DNA from: Nocardioides albus
Lineage (GTDB): Bacteria > Actinomycetota > Actinomycetes > Propionibacteriales > Nocardioidaceae
Reading direction: 5' to 3'
DNA: 64,000 bases
Assembly: GCF_014648255.1 (NCBI RefSeq)
Contig: NZ_BMQT01000006.1
Location: 124,001-188,000 of the forward strand
How positions within the stretch are numbered: the first letter of the stretch is position 1; the number at the start of each line of letters is the position of its first letter. The translations under genes and the position numbers were made by a program. Under the pieces are notes generated by a model. The model was not told the DNA's origin. It searched no databases and worked only from the letters and a program-made list of their open reading frames with translations. Below, one piece after another: positions 8,508 to 16,480 of the stretch.

Positions 8508-9470
8508 ATGGGCATGAGCACACCTCCTCTTTCCGGGCCCGTCGCCGTCATCGCCGGCGGGCTGAGCCACGAGCGCGACGTGTCGCTGGCCTCGGGCCGC
8601 AACCTCGTGCGCGAGCTGTCGGCGCTGGGCGTGGAGGTGGCTGCGTACGACTTCGATCGGGCGCTGCTGCACAACCTCGAGCGCGACAAGGCGGTCGTGG
8701 CGCTGCCGGCTCTGCACGGCCAGTTCGGTGAGGATGGCGAGATCCAGACGCTCCTGGAGCTGATCGGGATCCCGTACGTCGGCACCCTCTCCACCTCCTG
8801 CCGGGTCGCGTTCGACAAGACCGCGGCCCGCGAGCTGCTCCGCCGCGGCGGTATCCCGGTGCCGGACTCGGTCTCGCTGTCGTCGACGACCTTCCGCGAT
8901 GTCGGCGCTCCGGTGCTGATGGAGCACGTCATCTCGCGGCTCGGCGAGCGAGTCGTGGTCAAGCCCTCCCGCGGCGGCTCGGCGCTCGGCGTCACCGGCG
9001 TCGACGGTCTCTCCGCCCTCCCCGCAGCCCTCGTCAAGACCTACGCCTACTGCGACGAGGCGCTCATCGAGCGCTTCTATGCCGGCATCGACGTCTCCGT
9101 GGTCGTCCACGAGACCGACGAGGGCCCGCAGCCGCTGACCCCGATCGCCATCGACTTCAGCAAGGGCCACGAGTTCGACTTCGCGGCTCGCTACACCGCC
9201 GAGTTCGTCGGCTTCGGCCGCCCCGACCTCCCCGACGCGCTGCTCACCGAGCTCGGCGAGACCGCCGTACGCGCCCACGAGCTGCTCGGCATGCGCGACA
9301 TCTCCCGCACCGACTTCATGGTCACCCCCGACGGCAGCTTCGTCGTCCTCGAGGTCGCCATCACCCCCGGCGCCACCGAGACCAGCGTCTTCCCCTTCGC
9401 CGCCAAGCACGACGGCACCTCGATGGGCGAGGTCACCCTCGCCCTGCTCAAGCGCGCCCTCTCCCGCTGA
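8508..9470 (+). CDS. D-alanine--D-alanine ligase-like ATP-grasp protein with altered metal site
   Basis: The 320-residue protein has the Ddl architecture. The N-terminal substrate domain carries GGLSHERDVSLASG, where Ddl has G-x-S-x-E-R-x-V-S-L-x-S-G. LPALHGQFGEDGEIQTLLELIGIPYVGT matches the HGxxGEDG motif, and the ATP-grasp core has VVVKPSRGGSALGVT. In the final motif the usual E-V-N-x-x-P-G reads EVAITPG (E282, A284), so the asparagine that ligates Mg2+ in characterised Ddl enzymes is alanine. It may still be a cell-wall D-Ala-D-Ala ligase or may have shifted substrate. Starts at 8508 or 8514 are both possible; neither has a clear ribosome site. A 21-bp repeat array follows the stop. Confidence 0.8.
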   Translation: MGMSTPPLSGPVAVIAGGLSHERDVSLASGRNLVRELSALGVEVAAYDFDRALLHNLERDKAVVALPALHGQFGEDGEIQTLLELIGIPYVGTLSTSCRVAFDKTAARELLRRGGIPVPDSVSLSSTTFRDVGAPVLMEHVISRLGERVVVKPSRGGSALGVTGVDGLSALPAALVKTYAYCDEALIERFYAGIDVSVVVHETDEGPQPLTPIAIDFSKGHEFDFAARYTAEFVGFGRPDLPDALLTELGETAVRAHELLGMRDISRTDFMVTPDGSFVVLEVAITPGATETSVFPFAAKHDGTSMGEVTLALLKRALSR

Positions 9471-9471
9471 T

Positions 9472-9664
9472 CGAAGCGTCAGCCCGGCCGGCCGAGACGT
9501 CAACCCGGTCGGCCGAAGCGTCAGCCCCGTCGGCCGAAGCGTCACTTAGGTCGGTCGAGATGGCACTTGGCTGCCAACTCGGCCGACCGGAGCGACGTCT
9601 CGGCCGACCGGAGCGACGTCTCGACCGACTGGCGTGACGTCTCGGCCGACCGCCGATTCGGCTC
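9472..9664. repeat. Inverted arrays of 21-bp repeats around a 28-bp hairpin centre (copy 1)
   Basis: Units beginning CGARRCGTCA and ending GGTCGGC start at 9472, 9493, 9514 and 9535, exactly 21 bp apart. A 28-bp centre (9556-9583) contains TGGCA...TGCCA. Inverted units carrying GACGTCTCGGC follow at 9584, 9605 and 9626, with a degenerate one at 9647. The whole is a large imperfect palindrome filling the junction between two convergent ligase genes. A second copy with the same 21-bp period and 28-bp centre lies at 21294-21427. Confidence 0.85.
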
Positions 9665-9668
9665 ATCC

Positions 9669-9729
9669 TGACGCAAAACCACGCCGAGTCGGCGCGTCTT
9701 AACGCGCCGACTCGGCGTGGTTTGCGGTC
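9669..9729. terminator. Strong hairpin between convergent Ddl-like genes
   Basis: Perfect 22-base arms (9676-9697 and 9702-9723, beginning AAACCACGCCGAGTCGG) flank a four-base loop. A bulged outer extension pairs TGACGC with GCGGTCA. The A and T tracts on either side make it a plausible bidirectional terminator for the two ligase genes. The core CGCCGACTCGGCG occurs again at about 9736-9748. Confidence 0.7.
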
Positions 9730-9748
9730 AGCTTGCGCCGACTCGGCG

Positions 9749-10864
9749 TCAGCTCAGGCCGGTGAGCTTACCGGCGATGCCGCCGGCCGCCTTGAGGGCG
9801 ACGCCCTCTTCGAAGTTCCGGGTGACCTGGGGGATGTGCTTCTCGGCCTCGGCGATCGCGCTGATGAGGACCTCGGAGGCGGGGGTGTCGGGCCACAGGT
9901 AGAGCGAGAGGGCTCCGGGGATGGAGTTGACCTCGTTGATGAAGACCTCGCCCTTGCCGTCGGAAAGGAAGTCGATACGGAGGATGCCGGTCAGACCGGT
10001 GAGCTCCACGACGCGTACGGCCAGGTCCTTGATCTGCTTGGTGATCGACTCCTCGACCTGGGCCGGGAACTCGCGCGGGGAGGAGGAGAGGCCGTCGGTG
10101 TGGACGTACTTGGCGGAGTAGTCGTACATCTTCGCCTCCTCGGAGCGCAGCGGGCGCTCGACGTCGCTCACCGCGACCTCTGGCGCGGTGCGCACGGAGG
10201 CGTTGAGGTCGAAGAGGTCGGGGCGGTACGGCTCGACGACCGCGCCGGCACGCAGGTGCGGCGAGGTGTTGAGGAGCGCCAGGCCGGTCTCGTAGTCGTC
10301 GACGACCTCGATGCCGATCGAGGAGCCGCCGAAGCGCGGCTTGACGATGTAGGGGCCCGCGAAGGACGGGGCGGCGTAGCGCGAGAGCAGCTCACGCTGC
10401 AGCGACGGCAGCCCGGCGTTGAGCATCACCGCACCGAAGGCGAGCTTGTCCATCCCGAGCGCGGCGGAGGCCGGGGACGCACCGGTCGCCTTGAGCCCGG
10501 CGAGCTCGAAGAGCCACTGGATGCCGCCGGCCTCGCCCGCGCCGCCGTGGAAGGCGGAGAGGATCGGGCCGGTCTCCAGCCGCTTGCCACCGCCGAAACC
10601 GCCGACGGTGTAGAAGCCGTCGCCCTTCTCGGTGCCGAGGCGGAACTCGACGGCCTTCGACCCCTTCGGCTCACCACCGAGGAAGTCGCGCGCCTCCTGC
10701 TTGGCGGGCACCAGGAACCACTTGTCCGAGCGCGCCCAGTAGAGGCACGTCACCTCGACGCCGGCCCCGGAGAGGACTCGCTCGGCCTGCAGGCCGGTGA
10801 GGATGCTGATGTCGTGCTCGGCGCTCGGACCGCCGAAGACGATGGTGGCCTTGGTTACGCTCAT
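9749..10864 (-). CDS. Second D-alanine--D-alanine ligase-like ATP-grasp protein
   Basis: This 371-residue ATP-grasp protein has the longer VanA/DdlA-like layout. It begins with IVFGGPSAEHDISILTG, has a divergent FHGGAGEAGGIQWLFELAGL (GEAG where Ddl has GEDG), then IVKPRFGGSSIGI for ATP binding and an intact EVNSIPG metal motif near the end. ATP-grasp enzymes of this type join a carboxylate to an amine through an acyl phosphate. It is the last gene of a three-gene minus-strand operon, starting 18 bp after the MurF-like gene. A dipeptide made here could be the substrate of that ligase, as in Ddl-MurF of wall synthesis, but the actual product is unknown. Confidence 0.8.
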   Translation of the reverse strand: MSVTKATIVFGGPSAEHDISILTGLQAERVLSGAGVEVTCLYWARSDKWFLVPAKQEARDFLGGEPKGSKAVEFRLGTEKGDGFYTVGGFGGGKRLETGPILSAFHGGAGEAGGIQWLFELAGLKATGASPASAALGMDKLAFGAVMLNAGLPSLQRELLSRYAAPSFAGPYIVKPRFGGSSIGIEVVDDYETGLALLNTSPHLRAGAVVEPYRPDLFDLNASVRTAPEVAVSDVERPLRSEEAKMYDYSAKYVHTDGLSSSPREFPAQVEESITKQIKDLAVRVVELTGLTGILRIDFLSDGKGEVFINEVNSIPGALSLYLWPDTPASEVLISAIAEAEKHIPQVTRNFEEGVALKAAGGIAGKLTGLS

Positions 10865-10882
10865 GGTGAAAGCTCCTGGGTC

Positions 10883-12373
10883 CTACGCGTAGTGGTCGGG
10901 GAGGTCGTTCTCGTACAGCACCACGTCGCCCTCCTTGGCTGCGGTCAGTGCATGATCCGCTGCCGCCTTGCGGCTGTCGAACGCAGTGGTTCGCGCTGGG
11001 TCCCCCGCACGCAGCGCTTTTCGGTTGGTGCGACCGACGATGCACAGCTGCATCCGGTCAGAGGCCGTGGCAGCCTGCGCGAACTCGATGTTGCGCGCGG
11101 CCTGCTCCTGGCCCAGCTCGACCATACCGGGAGTGATGGTCCACACCGTGCCCGACTCCCCCGCCAGCCGCTTCGCCTTCGCGAGCGCGGCGGCGGCGCC
11201 GGTCGGGTTGGAGTTGAAGGTGTCGTCGACGACCCAGACACCGCCAGGCGTCTGGTTGGTCTCGGCCCGGTGGGGCGTACCCGGGATCGACGACAGCCGT
11301 TGGGTGATCGTCTCGATCGGCACCTCGACGGCGAGAGCGAGGCCGACGGCGATCGCCACGTTGATCGGGTGGCCGACCTCGTCGGGCAGCTCGACGGCGT
11401 ACGTCTCGTTGTTGATGGTCAGCGCGCCGTCGGACACCACGACCTCGGCAGGGGTGCCGGGGATCGCGGAGCAGGCGATGACCCGTTTGCTGGCGCGGAG
11501 GTTCTCGGCGATGAGGGCGAGCTCGGGTACGTCGATGTTGAGCACCACCGTGGCGGCCTTCGGCAGGATCTCCGACTTGGCCTTCACGATCGTCTCGCGC
11601 GACTTCATCCGCTCCAGGTGGGCCTCGCCGATCGTGGTGATCGCAGCGACCTCGGGCGGGAAGATCTCGGTCAGCGCGGCGATCTCGCCCGGACCGTACG
11701 TGCCCATCTCGGCCACGAAGATGTCGGTGCCGGGCTGGAGGCGGTCGTTGACCGCGCGAGAGAGACCCATCGCGTTGTTGAAGCTCGCCGGCGAGGCCAG
11801 CGTCGACCAGCGGCCCTGCATCAGGTGGGTGGCGTAGTTCTTCGTCGAGGTCTTGCCGTAGGAACCGGTGATCGCGACGATCTTCGGGCTGACCTTCCTG
11901 ATGGTGGCGGCGGCCTGCACCTGCCACTTCTTCGCCATCGCCTTCTCGGTCGGCCACATGATCGCCAGCGCCGCCTCGGCCAGCGGCACCGCGAGGATCG
12001 GGAGCAGGCCGGCGGCGGCCGGGGCGAGAAGCGCGATCAGGACGGTCACGACTGCGTGGAGCACGAAGAGCACCCCGGCCAGGCGCTTGACCCGATCCGT
12101 CCAGACCAGCCGCTTGGCGCCCACGAAGCTCATCCCGACCGGCCAGCCCACGAACAGCAGCGCCCCGACGAGCGCACCGTAGGGCAGCACGAACGCGGCC
12201 AGACAGACTACGACGACCGCGCCGAGCAGGATCGCCTCGACCGGACGGGCCTTGATCCAGATCCACTCGATCGCGAACAGTCGGGTCGGCTCGTAGTGCT
12301 CACGCTGGGCTACCCGCAGCCAGCGGTAGTACGAGACCAGGGTCAGCGCGGAGGTGACCAGGACGATCCACAT
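10883..12373 (-). CDS. Membrane-anchored MurF-like Mur ligase
   Basis: The 496-residue protein joins an N-terminal membrane region to a complete Mur ligase. Hydrophobic segments lie at about 1-18, 46-64, 66-82 and 98-130. The ligase part has the P-loop GSYGKTST at 170-177, FNNAMGL at 198-204, GEAHLERM, and the TIVKAKSEIL segment whose lysine (about 266) corresponds to the carbamylated lysine of MurD-MurF. A glutamate ligase domain follows. MurF adds D-Ala-D-Ala to the UDP-MurNAc peptide; ordinary MurF has no membrane part and sits in the dcw cluster. This is therefore a paralogue, probably acting at the membrane on a lipid-linked or other precursor (inference). It lies between the hydrolase and Ddl-like genes with 17-18 bp gaps. 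Confidence 0.85.
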   Translation of the reverse strand: MWIVLVTSALTLVSYYRWLRVAQREHYEPTRLFAIEWIWIKARPVEAILLGAVVVVCLAAFVLPYGALVGALLFVGWPVGMSFVGAKRLVWTDRVKRLAGVLFVLHAVVTVLIALLAPAAAGLLPILAVPLAEAALAIMWPTEKAMAKKWQVQAAATIRKVSPKIVAITGSYGKTSTKNYATHLMQGRWSTLASPASFNNAMGLSRAVNDRLQPGTDIFVAEMGTYGPGEIAALTEIFPPEVAAITTIGEAHLERMKSRETIVKAKSEILPKAATVVLNIDVPELALIAENLRASKRVIACSAIPGTPAEVVVSDGALTINNETYAVELPDEVGHPINVAIAVGLALAVEVPIETITQRLSSIPGTPHRAETNQTPGGVWVVDDTFNSNPTGAAAALAKAKRLAGESGTVWTITPGMVELGQEQAARNIEFAQAATASDRMQLCIVGRTNRKALRAGDPARTTAFDSRKAAADHALTAAKEGDVVLYENDLPDHYA

Positions 12374-12390
12374 GCTTCTTCTTCAGCCCC

Positions 12391-13161
12391 TCAGATTCGG
12401 TTCGTACGAAGTTCGTCGATGGCGCCTCGAAGGCTCTTGACCAGCCTGGCATCGAGCAGGTGTGCGGAGCCGGGGACGATCTCCAGGGTCGCGTTGTCCC
12501 CCAGGATCTCCATGGCCTCGCCGGGCATCCAGACCGGGGCGGCGGTGTCGTTCTCGCCCCAGATCAGCTTGACGGGCAGGTCGGTGGCGGCGATGGCCTC
12601 CAGCTGCTCGGTGTAGTCGTCGTTGACGGCCTTCACGAGCACCTGCCGCATCACGCCCTTGGCGTTGCGGTAGTCCGAGGAGCCGTACTTCTCGCGAAGC
12701 TCCTCCATCTTGGACTCCGGGATGAGCTTCTTGGCGTACGCCCAGCGACCGATCCGGTAGGCCAGCTTGGGCTTCCCACCGGCCTTCGGACGGAACAGCG
12801 GGAGGCCGGTGATCACGAGGCCACGGACGAGCTCGGGATGCGCGGCAGCGAGCTGGACCGCAACCCGGCCGCCGAAGGAGTGGCCGACGAGTACGGGGCG
12901 GTCGAGATCGCGCAAGATCTCGGCGAGCCACTCGGCGTACTGCTTCGTGTCCCAGCCCTCGTCAGGAGCGGGGGTCGCACCGAAACCGGGCTGGTCGAGC
13001 GCGAGCGCGTCCAGCCCTTCGAGCGTCGAGCCCCAGTCGCTGCGGTTGCGTGCCCAGCCGTGCAGGGCCACGACGGTGGCAGCATCCTTGCCGTGCTTCT
13101 CACCGAAGGCACGTCCATCCAGCAGGGTCGTCAACACGGCCGCAACCTTATCCGGGACCAT
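12391..13161 (-). CDS. Alpha/beta hydrolase
   Basis: This is a soluble alpha/beta hydrolase of about 256 residues. It shows the oxyanion-side VVALHGWARNRSDW, the nucleophile elbow GHSFGG (serine), the late aspartate in LIWGENDTAAPV and the histidine in VPGSAHLLDA, a complete Ser-Asp-His triad. ATG 13161 is used here. A GTG at 13137, giving a start at VLTTLLDGRAF, is equally possible, because neither has a strong ribosome site. It is the first gene of the operon with the MurF-like and Ddl-like ligases (17 bp gap) and may cleave or trans-acylate their product. No specific substrate can be named. Confidence 0.8.
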   Translation of the reverse strand: MVPDKVAAVLTTLLDGRAFGEKHGKDAATVVALHGWARNRSDWGSTLEGLDALALDQPGFGATPAPDEGWDTKQYAEWLAEILRDLDRPVLVGHSFGGRVAVQLAAAHPELVRGLVITGLPLFRPKAGGKPKLAYRIGRWAYAKKLIPESKMEELREKYGSSDYRNAKGVMRQVLVKAVNDDYTEQLEAIAATDLPVKLIWGENDTAAPVWMPGEAMEILGDNATLEIVPGSAHLLDARLVKSLRGAIDELRTNRI

Positions 13162-13205
13162 GCCATGACCCGTAACCGCGCGGCGCGTGGGCCGCCCCAC
13201 AGCCC

Positions 13206-13277
13206 GGGTAACACGTCGTTCGTGGGTCTACTCGCCTTTTATAACGACCGGATAGACCCACGAACGACGTGTTACCC
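13206..13277. repeat. Perfect 25-bp inverted repeat in a divergent promoter region
   Basis: Arms at 13206-13230 and 13253-13277 are exact reverse complements (starting GGGTAACACGTCGTTCGTGG). They are separated by a 22-base AT-richer loop. The repeat fills the space between the divergent hydrolase operon and the PLP-enzyme gene, so it cannot simply be a terminator. It could be an operator for both, or a non-autonomous mobile repeat. Confidence 0.8.
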
Positions 13278-13317
13278 CCACCGGGCTCGCCACCGGCCGA
13301 GGTTTACGCTCACAGGC

Positions 13318-14385
13318 ATGGATCACAAGCCCGCCACGATCGCCGTCCACGCCGGGCGGCCGGCCCACGAGCCCGACCAGCCGCTCAACGTACCGATCAC
13401 GATGGCCTCGACCTATGTGGCCGGCGGCGACAAGGAGTACGGGCGCTACACGAACGACTCGTGGGTGGCCTTCGAGGAGGCGCTCGGGCAGCTCGAGGGC
13501 GGACGGGCGCTGTCGTTCGCCTCCGGGCTCGCGGCGATCGCGACGCTGCTCGACCTGGTCAACGACTCCGTCGTCGTGGCGACCGAGCAGAGCTACCTCG
13601 GGACCATCGGTCAGCTGGCCGACCTCGAGGGGCGAGGCCGGCTGACCGCACGCCTCGCAGACTTCTCCGACACCGACGCCGTGGTGAAGCTGCTCGGGAA
13701 GCTCGATGGCGAGGTCACGCTGGTCTGGATCGAGACGCCGACCAATCCGGGGATGCAGCTCGCCGACCTGCCGACGATCATCGCTGCCGCGCACGAGGCC
13801 GGCGCGCGGGTCGTGGTCGACAACACCTTCGCCACTCCTCTGCTCCAGCAGCCGCTCGCGCTCGGCGCGGACATCGTCATCCACTCGGCCACGAAGTTCA
13901 TCGCCGGCCACTCCGATGTCGTCATGGGCGCGGTCGTCGTCTCCGACGACGCGCTGTGGGACGTACTCAAGGCCCGGCGCGACCTCATCGGAGCGATCCC
14001 CGGCCCGTTCGAGGCCTGGTTGGCGCTTCGCGGGCTTCGTACGATGCACCTGCGGGTGGAGCGCTCCGCCGCCAACGCGGCGGTGCTCGCCGAGCGGCTG
14101 GCCGCGCACCCGGCCGTCGCCGAGGTCCGCTATCCGGGGTTCGGCGGCATGCTCGCGGCCGTCCTCCCGACCGCGGAGCAGGCCGACTTCCTCACCCACG
14201 CCACCTCGCTGTGGGTCCATGCGACCTCGCTGGGAGGCGTCGAGTCGACCTTCGAGCGCCGACGCCGCTGGAAGACCGAGTCCGCGACCGTTCCCGACGG
14301 GCTGGTGCGGATGTCGGTCGGCATCGAGGACGTCGACGACCTCTGGAACGACCTCTCCCAGGCTCTCGACCGGATCGAGCGTTAG
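13318..14385 (+). CDS. Trans-sulfuration PLP enzyme (cystathionine gamma-synthase/lyase family)
   Basis: The 355-residue protein belongs to the Cys/Met metabolism PLP family, fold type I. The PLP lysine is K193 in HSATKFIAGHSD, and D168 in VVVDNTFATP should contact the pyridine nitrogen. The YGRYTNDSW segment (41-49) holds the Tyr/Arg pair of the neighbouring subunit's phosphate site. Family members make or break cystathionine, O-acylhomoserine adducts or methionine. The sequence does not let me choose between MetB, MetC and MGL activity, and it is somewhat shorter than typical 380-400-residue MetB. The start is ATG 13318. It is convergent with ggt across a complex palindrome. Confidence 0.82.
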   Translation: MDHKPATIAVHAGRPAHEPDQPLNVPITMASTYVAGGDKEYGRYTNDSWVAFEEALGQLEGGRALSFASGLAAIATLLDLVNDSVVVATEQSYLGTIGQLADLEGRGRLTARLADFSDTDAVVKLLGKLDGEVTLVWIETPTNPGMQLADLPTIIAAAHEAGARVVVDNTFATPLLQQPLALGADIVIHSATKFIAGHSDVVMGAVVVSDDALWDVLKARRDLIGAIPGPFEAWLALRGLRTMHLRVERSAANAAVLAERLAAHPAVAEVRYPGFGGMLAAVLPTAEQADFLTHATSLWVHATSLGGVESTFERRRRWKTESATVPDGLVRMSVGIEDVDDLWNDLSQALDRIER

Positions 14386-14542
14386 TGGTCGTCGCCTCAA
14401 TTTCGTCCCCGGTCCGCCGCCATGGCACGCACCGGGCGGCGTTGCCCCCGCTCGAAAGACCCCGGTATGCCTTCGCGGGGGCGCCTTGCCCAGCACGCAC
14501 CCTGACGACGGACCGGGGACGAACTATCGGCTCAGACCACTA
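14383..14542. repeat. Nested palindromic element between convergent genes, including both stop codons
   Basis: Outer arms TAGTGGTC (14383-14390) and GACCACTA (14535-14542) contain the TAG stops of the PLP-enzyme gene and of ggt. Inside lie 15-base arms TTCGTCCCCGGTCCG (14402-14416) and its complement (14509-14523). A further GCCCCCGC/GCGGGGGC pair lies at 14444-14451 and 14475-14482. The result is a branched or cruciform-prone element that could end transcription from both sides. Confidence 0.7.
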
Positions 14543-16357
14543 GTCGACCGGACTTACCACCAGCGCCGACCCGCCGCCGCGGCGCCACGGCTCCGCGGTG
14601 GCCGTCAGCAGCCCGTCCGGGCCGATCTCGATCGCGGTGGCTGCCCCGAGCTCGGCGGTCGAGGCGAAGCTGTGTCCCAGGGACGTCAGCGGCCCTCCGT
14701 ACGCCTCGATGAACGCCGGCTCGGCACCAGTGTTCGCGGCGTTGCGCTGAGACGCCCGCGGCGCGGCCATCGCCTCGGGCAGGGTCCGCTCGCGGGCGAG
14801 ACGCTCGACGAGGATCTGGAGCACGGTGGTGATGATCGTCGATCCGCCGGGCGACCCGACCGCCAGGACCGGGCGGCCCTCGGAGAGGACGATCGTGGGC
14901 GCCATCGAACTGCGTGGGCGCTTGTTGGGCTCGATCCGGTTGGGGTCGTCGGACCGGTAGGTCGTCGAGAAGTCGGTCAGCTCGTTGTTGAGGATGAACC
15001 CTCGTCCGGGCACGGTGATCCCGGATCCGCCGGTCTGCTCGATGGTCAGGGTGTATTCGACCACGTTGCCCCATCGGTCGACCACGGTCAGGTTGGTCGT
15101 CTCCAGGTTCTCGGTGTCCTTGGCCGTCTCACCGGTGCCGGTCGCGGCGTCGCAGATGCCGTCGAAGTCGTACGCATCTCCGGCCGCTACCGGCTTCGGC
15201 TGCGCCGCTGCGGGGTCGAGAGTGCAGGCCCGCTCGGCGGCGAAGGTGTCGTCGAGAAGCGCCTCGACCGGCACGTCGACATGATCGGCGTCGCCGAGGT
15301 AGGCGCCGCGGTCGGCGAAGCTGATCGCGCTCGCCTCGAGCAGATGGTGGTAGGCCTGGGTGTCGTTCATCCCGGCGAGGTCGTATCGCTCCAGGATGTT
15401 GAGCGCCTCCCCCACCGAGGTGCCGCCGGACGATGGCGGTGCCATCCCGTAGACGTCCAGGCCCTGATAGGTCGAGCGGGTCGGCTCACGGTCGGGGGCG
15501 GTGTAGGCGGCGAGGTCCTCGGTGGTCACCCAGCCGACCGGGACCGGCAGGTCGGTGTCGGCGGTCTTCGGCGGGTCAGCCACCGTCGCAGCGATCTCCT
15601 CGGCCAGCGGACCGCGGTAGAAGGCCTTCACGCCCTTGCGGGCGAGCAGGTCGTACGTCTTGGCGATGTCGCGGTTGCGGAACCGGCTGCCGACCTCGGG
15701 CGCAGATCCTCCGGGAAGAAATAGTTCGGCTGTGGAATCGATCGCTGCGAAACGTTCCGCGTTGTCGACGGTCTGCTGACGGAAGGTCTCGTCGACGACG
15801 AATCCTCGACGCGCGAGCCGGGAGGCGGGCGCGAGCGACTGACGCAGAGAGCGCGTCCCCCATTTCCTCAGCGCCTTGTCCCAGGTCAACGGGGTGCCCG
15901 GCACGCCGACGGAGGCGCCGCTGGTGACCATGTCCGGGAAGAACGGGTACTCCTTCCCCGTCTCGGGGTCGATGAACGCGTCGCGCGGGATCGCGGCAGG
16001 CGCCTTCTCACGCCCGTCGATCGTCTCGACCTCACCGGTGCGCGCGGAGTAGTGCACGAAGAAGCCACCCCCTCCGATCCCGGCCGAGTAAGGCTCGGTC
16101 ACGCCGAGCGCGGCAGCCGTCGCGATCGCCGCGTCGGTCGCGTTACCGCCCTTGCGCAGCACCTCCAACCCGATCCGGCTGGCGTCGGCGTCGACGCTCG
16201 CCACCGCACCCCCGTATCCGACCGCGGTGGGCACCTTGGGTGGCGGCACGTGCCGGTCGTGCGGAGCGGCGGTCGCCCCGGCGTACGGAACCAGAGTGGC
16301 CAGCGCGAGCGCGCCTCCGGTCAGCGTGGCTACGACTGCAGAACGACGTCCGAGCAT
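14540..16357 (-). CDS. ggt: Gamma-glutamyltransferase, secreted
   Basis: GGT hydrolyses or transpeptidates gamma-glutamyl compounds after self-cleaving into two subunits. The 605-residue precursor has a signal peptide (residues 1-30, ending near ATAAP). It then has the large-subunit motifs GGNATDAAIATAAALGVTEPYSAGIGGGGFFVHY, and the cleavage/nucleophile region ETTNLTVVDRWGNVVEYTLTIEQTGGSGI, where the second Thr of TT should be the N-terminal nucleophile of the small subunit. LNNELTDFS and AVGSPGGSTIITTVLQ follow, the latter for the oxyanion and glutamate site. It probably acts outside the membrane. Its position in the inserted block with peptide ligases may be meaningful, but it is transcribed separately. 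Confidence 0.93.
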   Translation of the reverse strand: MLGRRSAVVATLTGGALALATLVPYAGATAAPHDRHVPPPKVPTAVGYGGAVASVDADASRIGLEVLRKGGNATDAAIATAAALGVTEPYSAGIGGGGFFVHYSARTGEVETIDGREKAPAAIPRDAFIDPETGKEYPFFPDMVTSGASVGVPGTPLTWDKALRKWGTRSLRQSLAPASRLARRGFVVDETFRQQTVDNAERFAAIDSTAELFLPGGSAPEVGSRFRNRDIAKTYDLLARKGVKAFYRGPLAEEIAATVADPPKTADTDLPVPVGWVTTEDLAAYTAPDREPTRSTYQGLDVYGMAPPSSGGTSVGEALNILERYDLAGMNDTQAYHHLLEASAISFADRGAYLGDADHVDVPVEALLDDTFAAERACTLDPAAAQPKPVAAGDAYDFDGICDAATGTGETAKDTENLETTNLTVVDRWGNVVEYTLTIEQTGGSGITVPGRGFILNNELTDFSTTYRSDDPNRIEPNKRPRSSMAPTIVLSEGRPVLAVGSPGGSTIITTVLQILVERLARERTLPEAMAAPRASQRNAANTGAEPAFIEAYGGPLTSLGHSFASTAELGAATAIEIGPDGLLTATAEPWRRGGGSALVVSPVD

Positions 16358-16438
16358 GGCGATCTCCCAGTGGTTGACGGCCTCTCGAACCTACTACGCC
16401 ATCGGCCTCGGCTGCGGCTGATGCGTGGGACGAAATAT

Positions 16439-16474
16439 GGGACGGCCCCAGAGCTCTCGCTCCGGGGCCGTCCC
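16439..16474 (-). terminator. Hairpin terminator after gpsA
   Basis: Arms GGGACGGCCCC and GGGGCCGTCCC pair perfectly around a 14-base loop. The hairpin begins seven bases beyond the gpsA stop in the direction of transcription, and on that strand it is followed by an AT-rich ATATTT. It should separate gpsA from ggt. Confidence 0.8.
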
Positions 16475-16480
16475 AACGTA

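Noticed and set aside
9472..9664. CRISPR array
   Set aside because: Units are directly adjacent, lack unique spacers, and invert about a centre. No cas genes are present.
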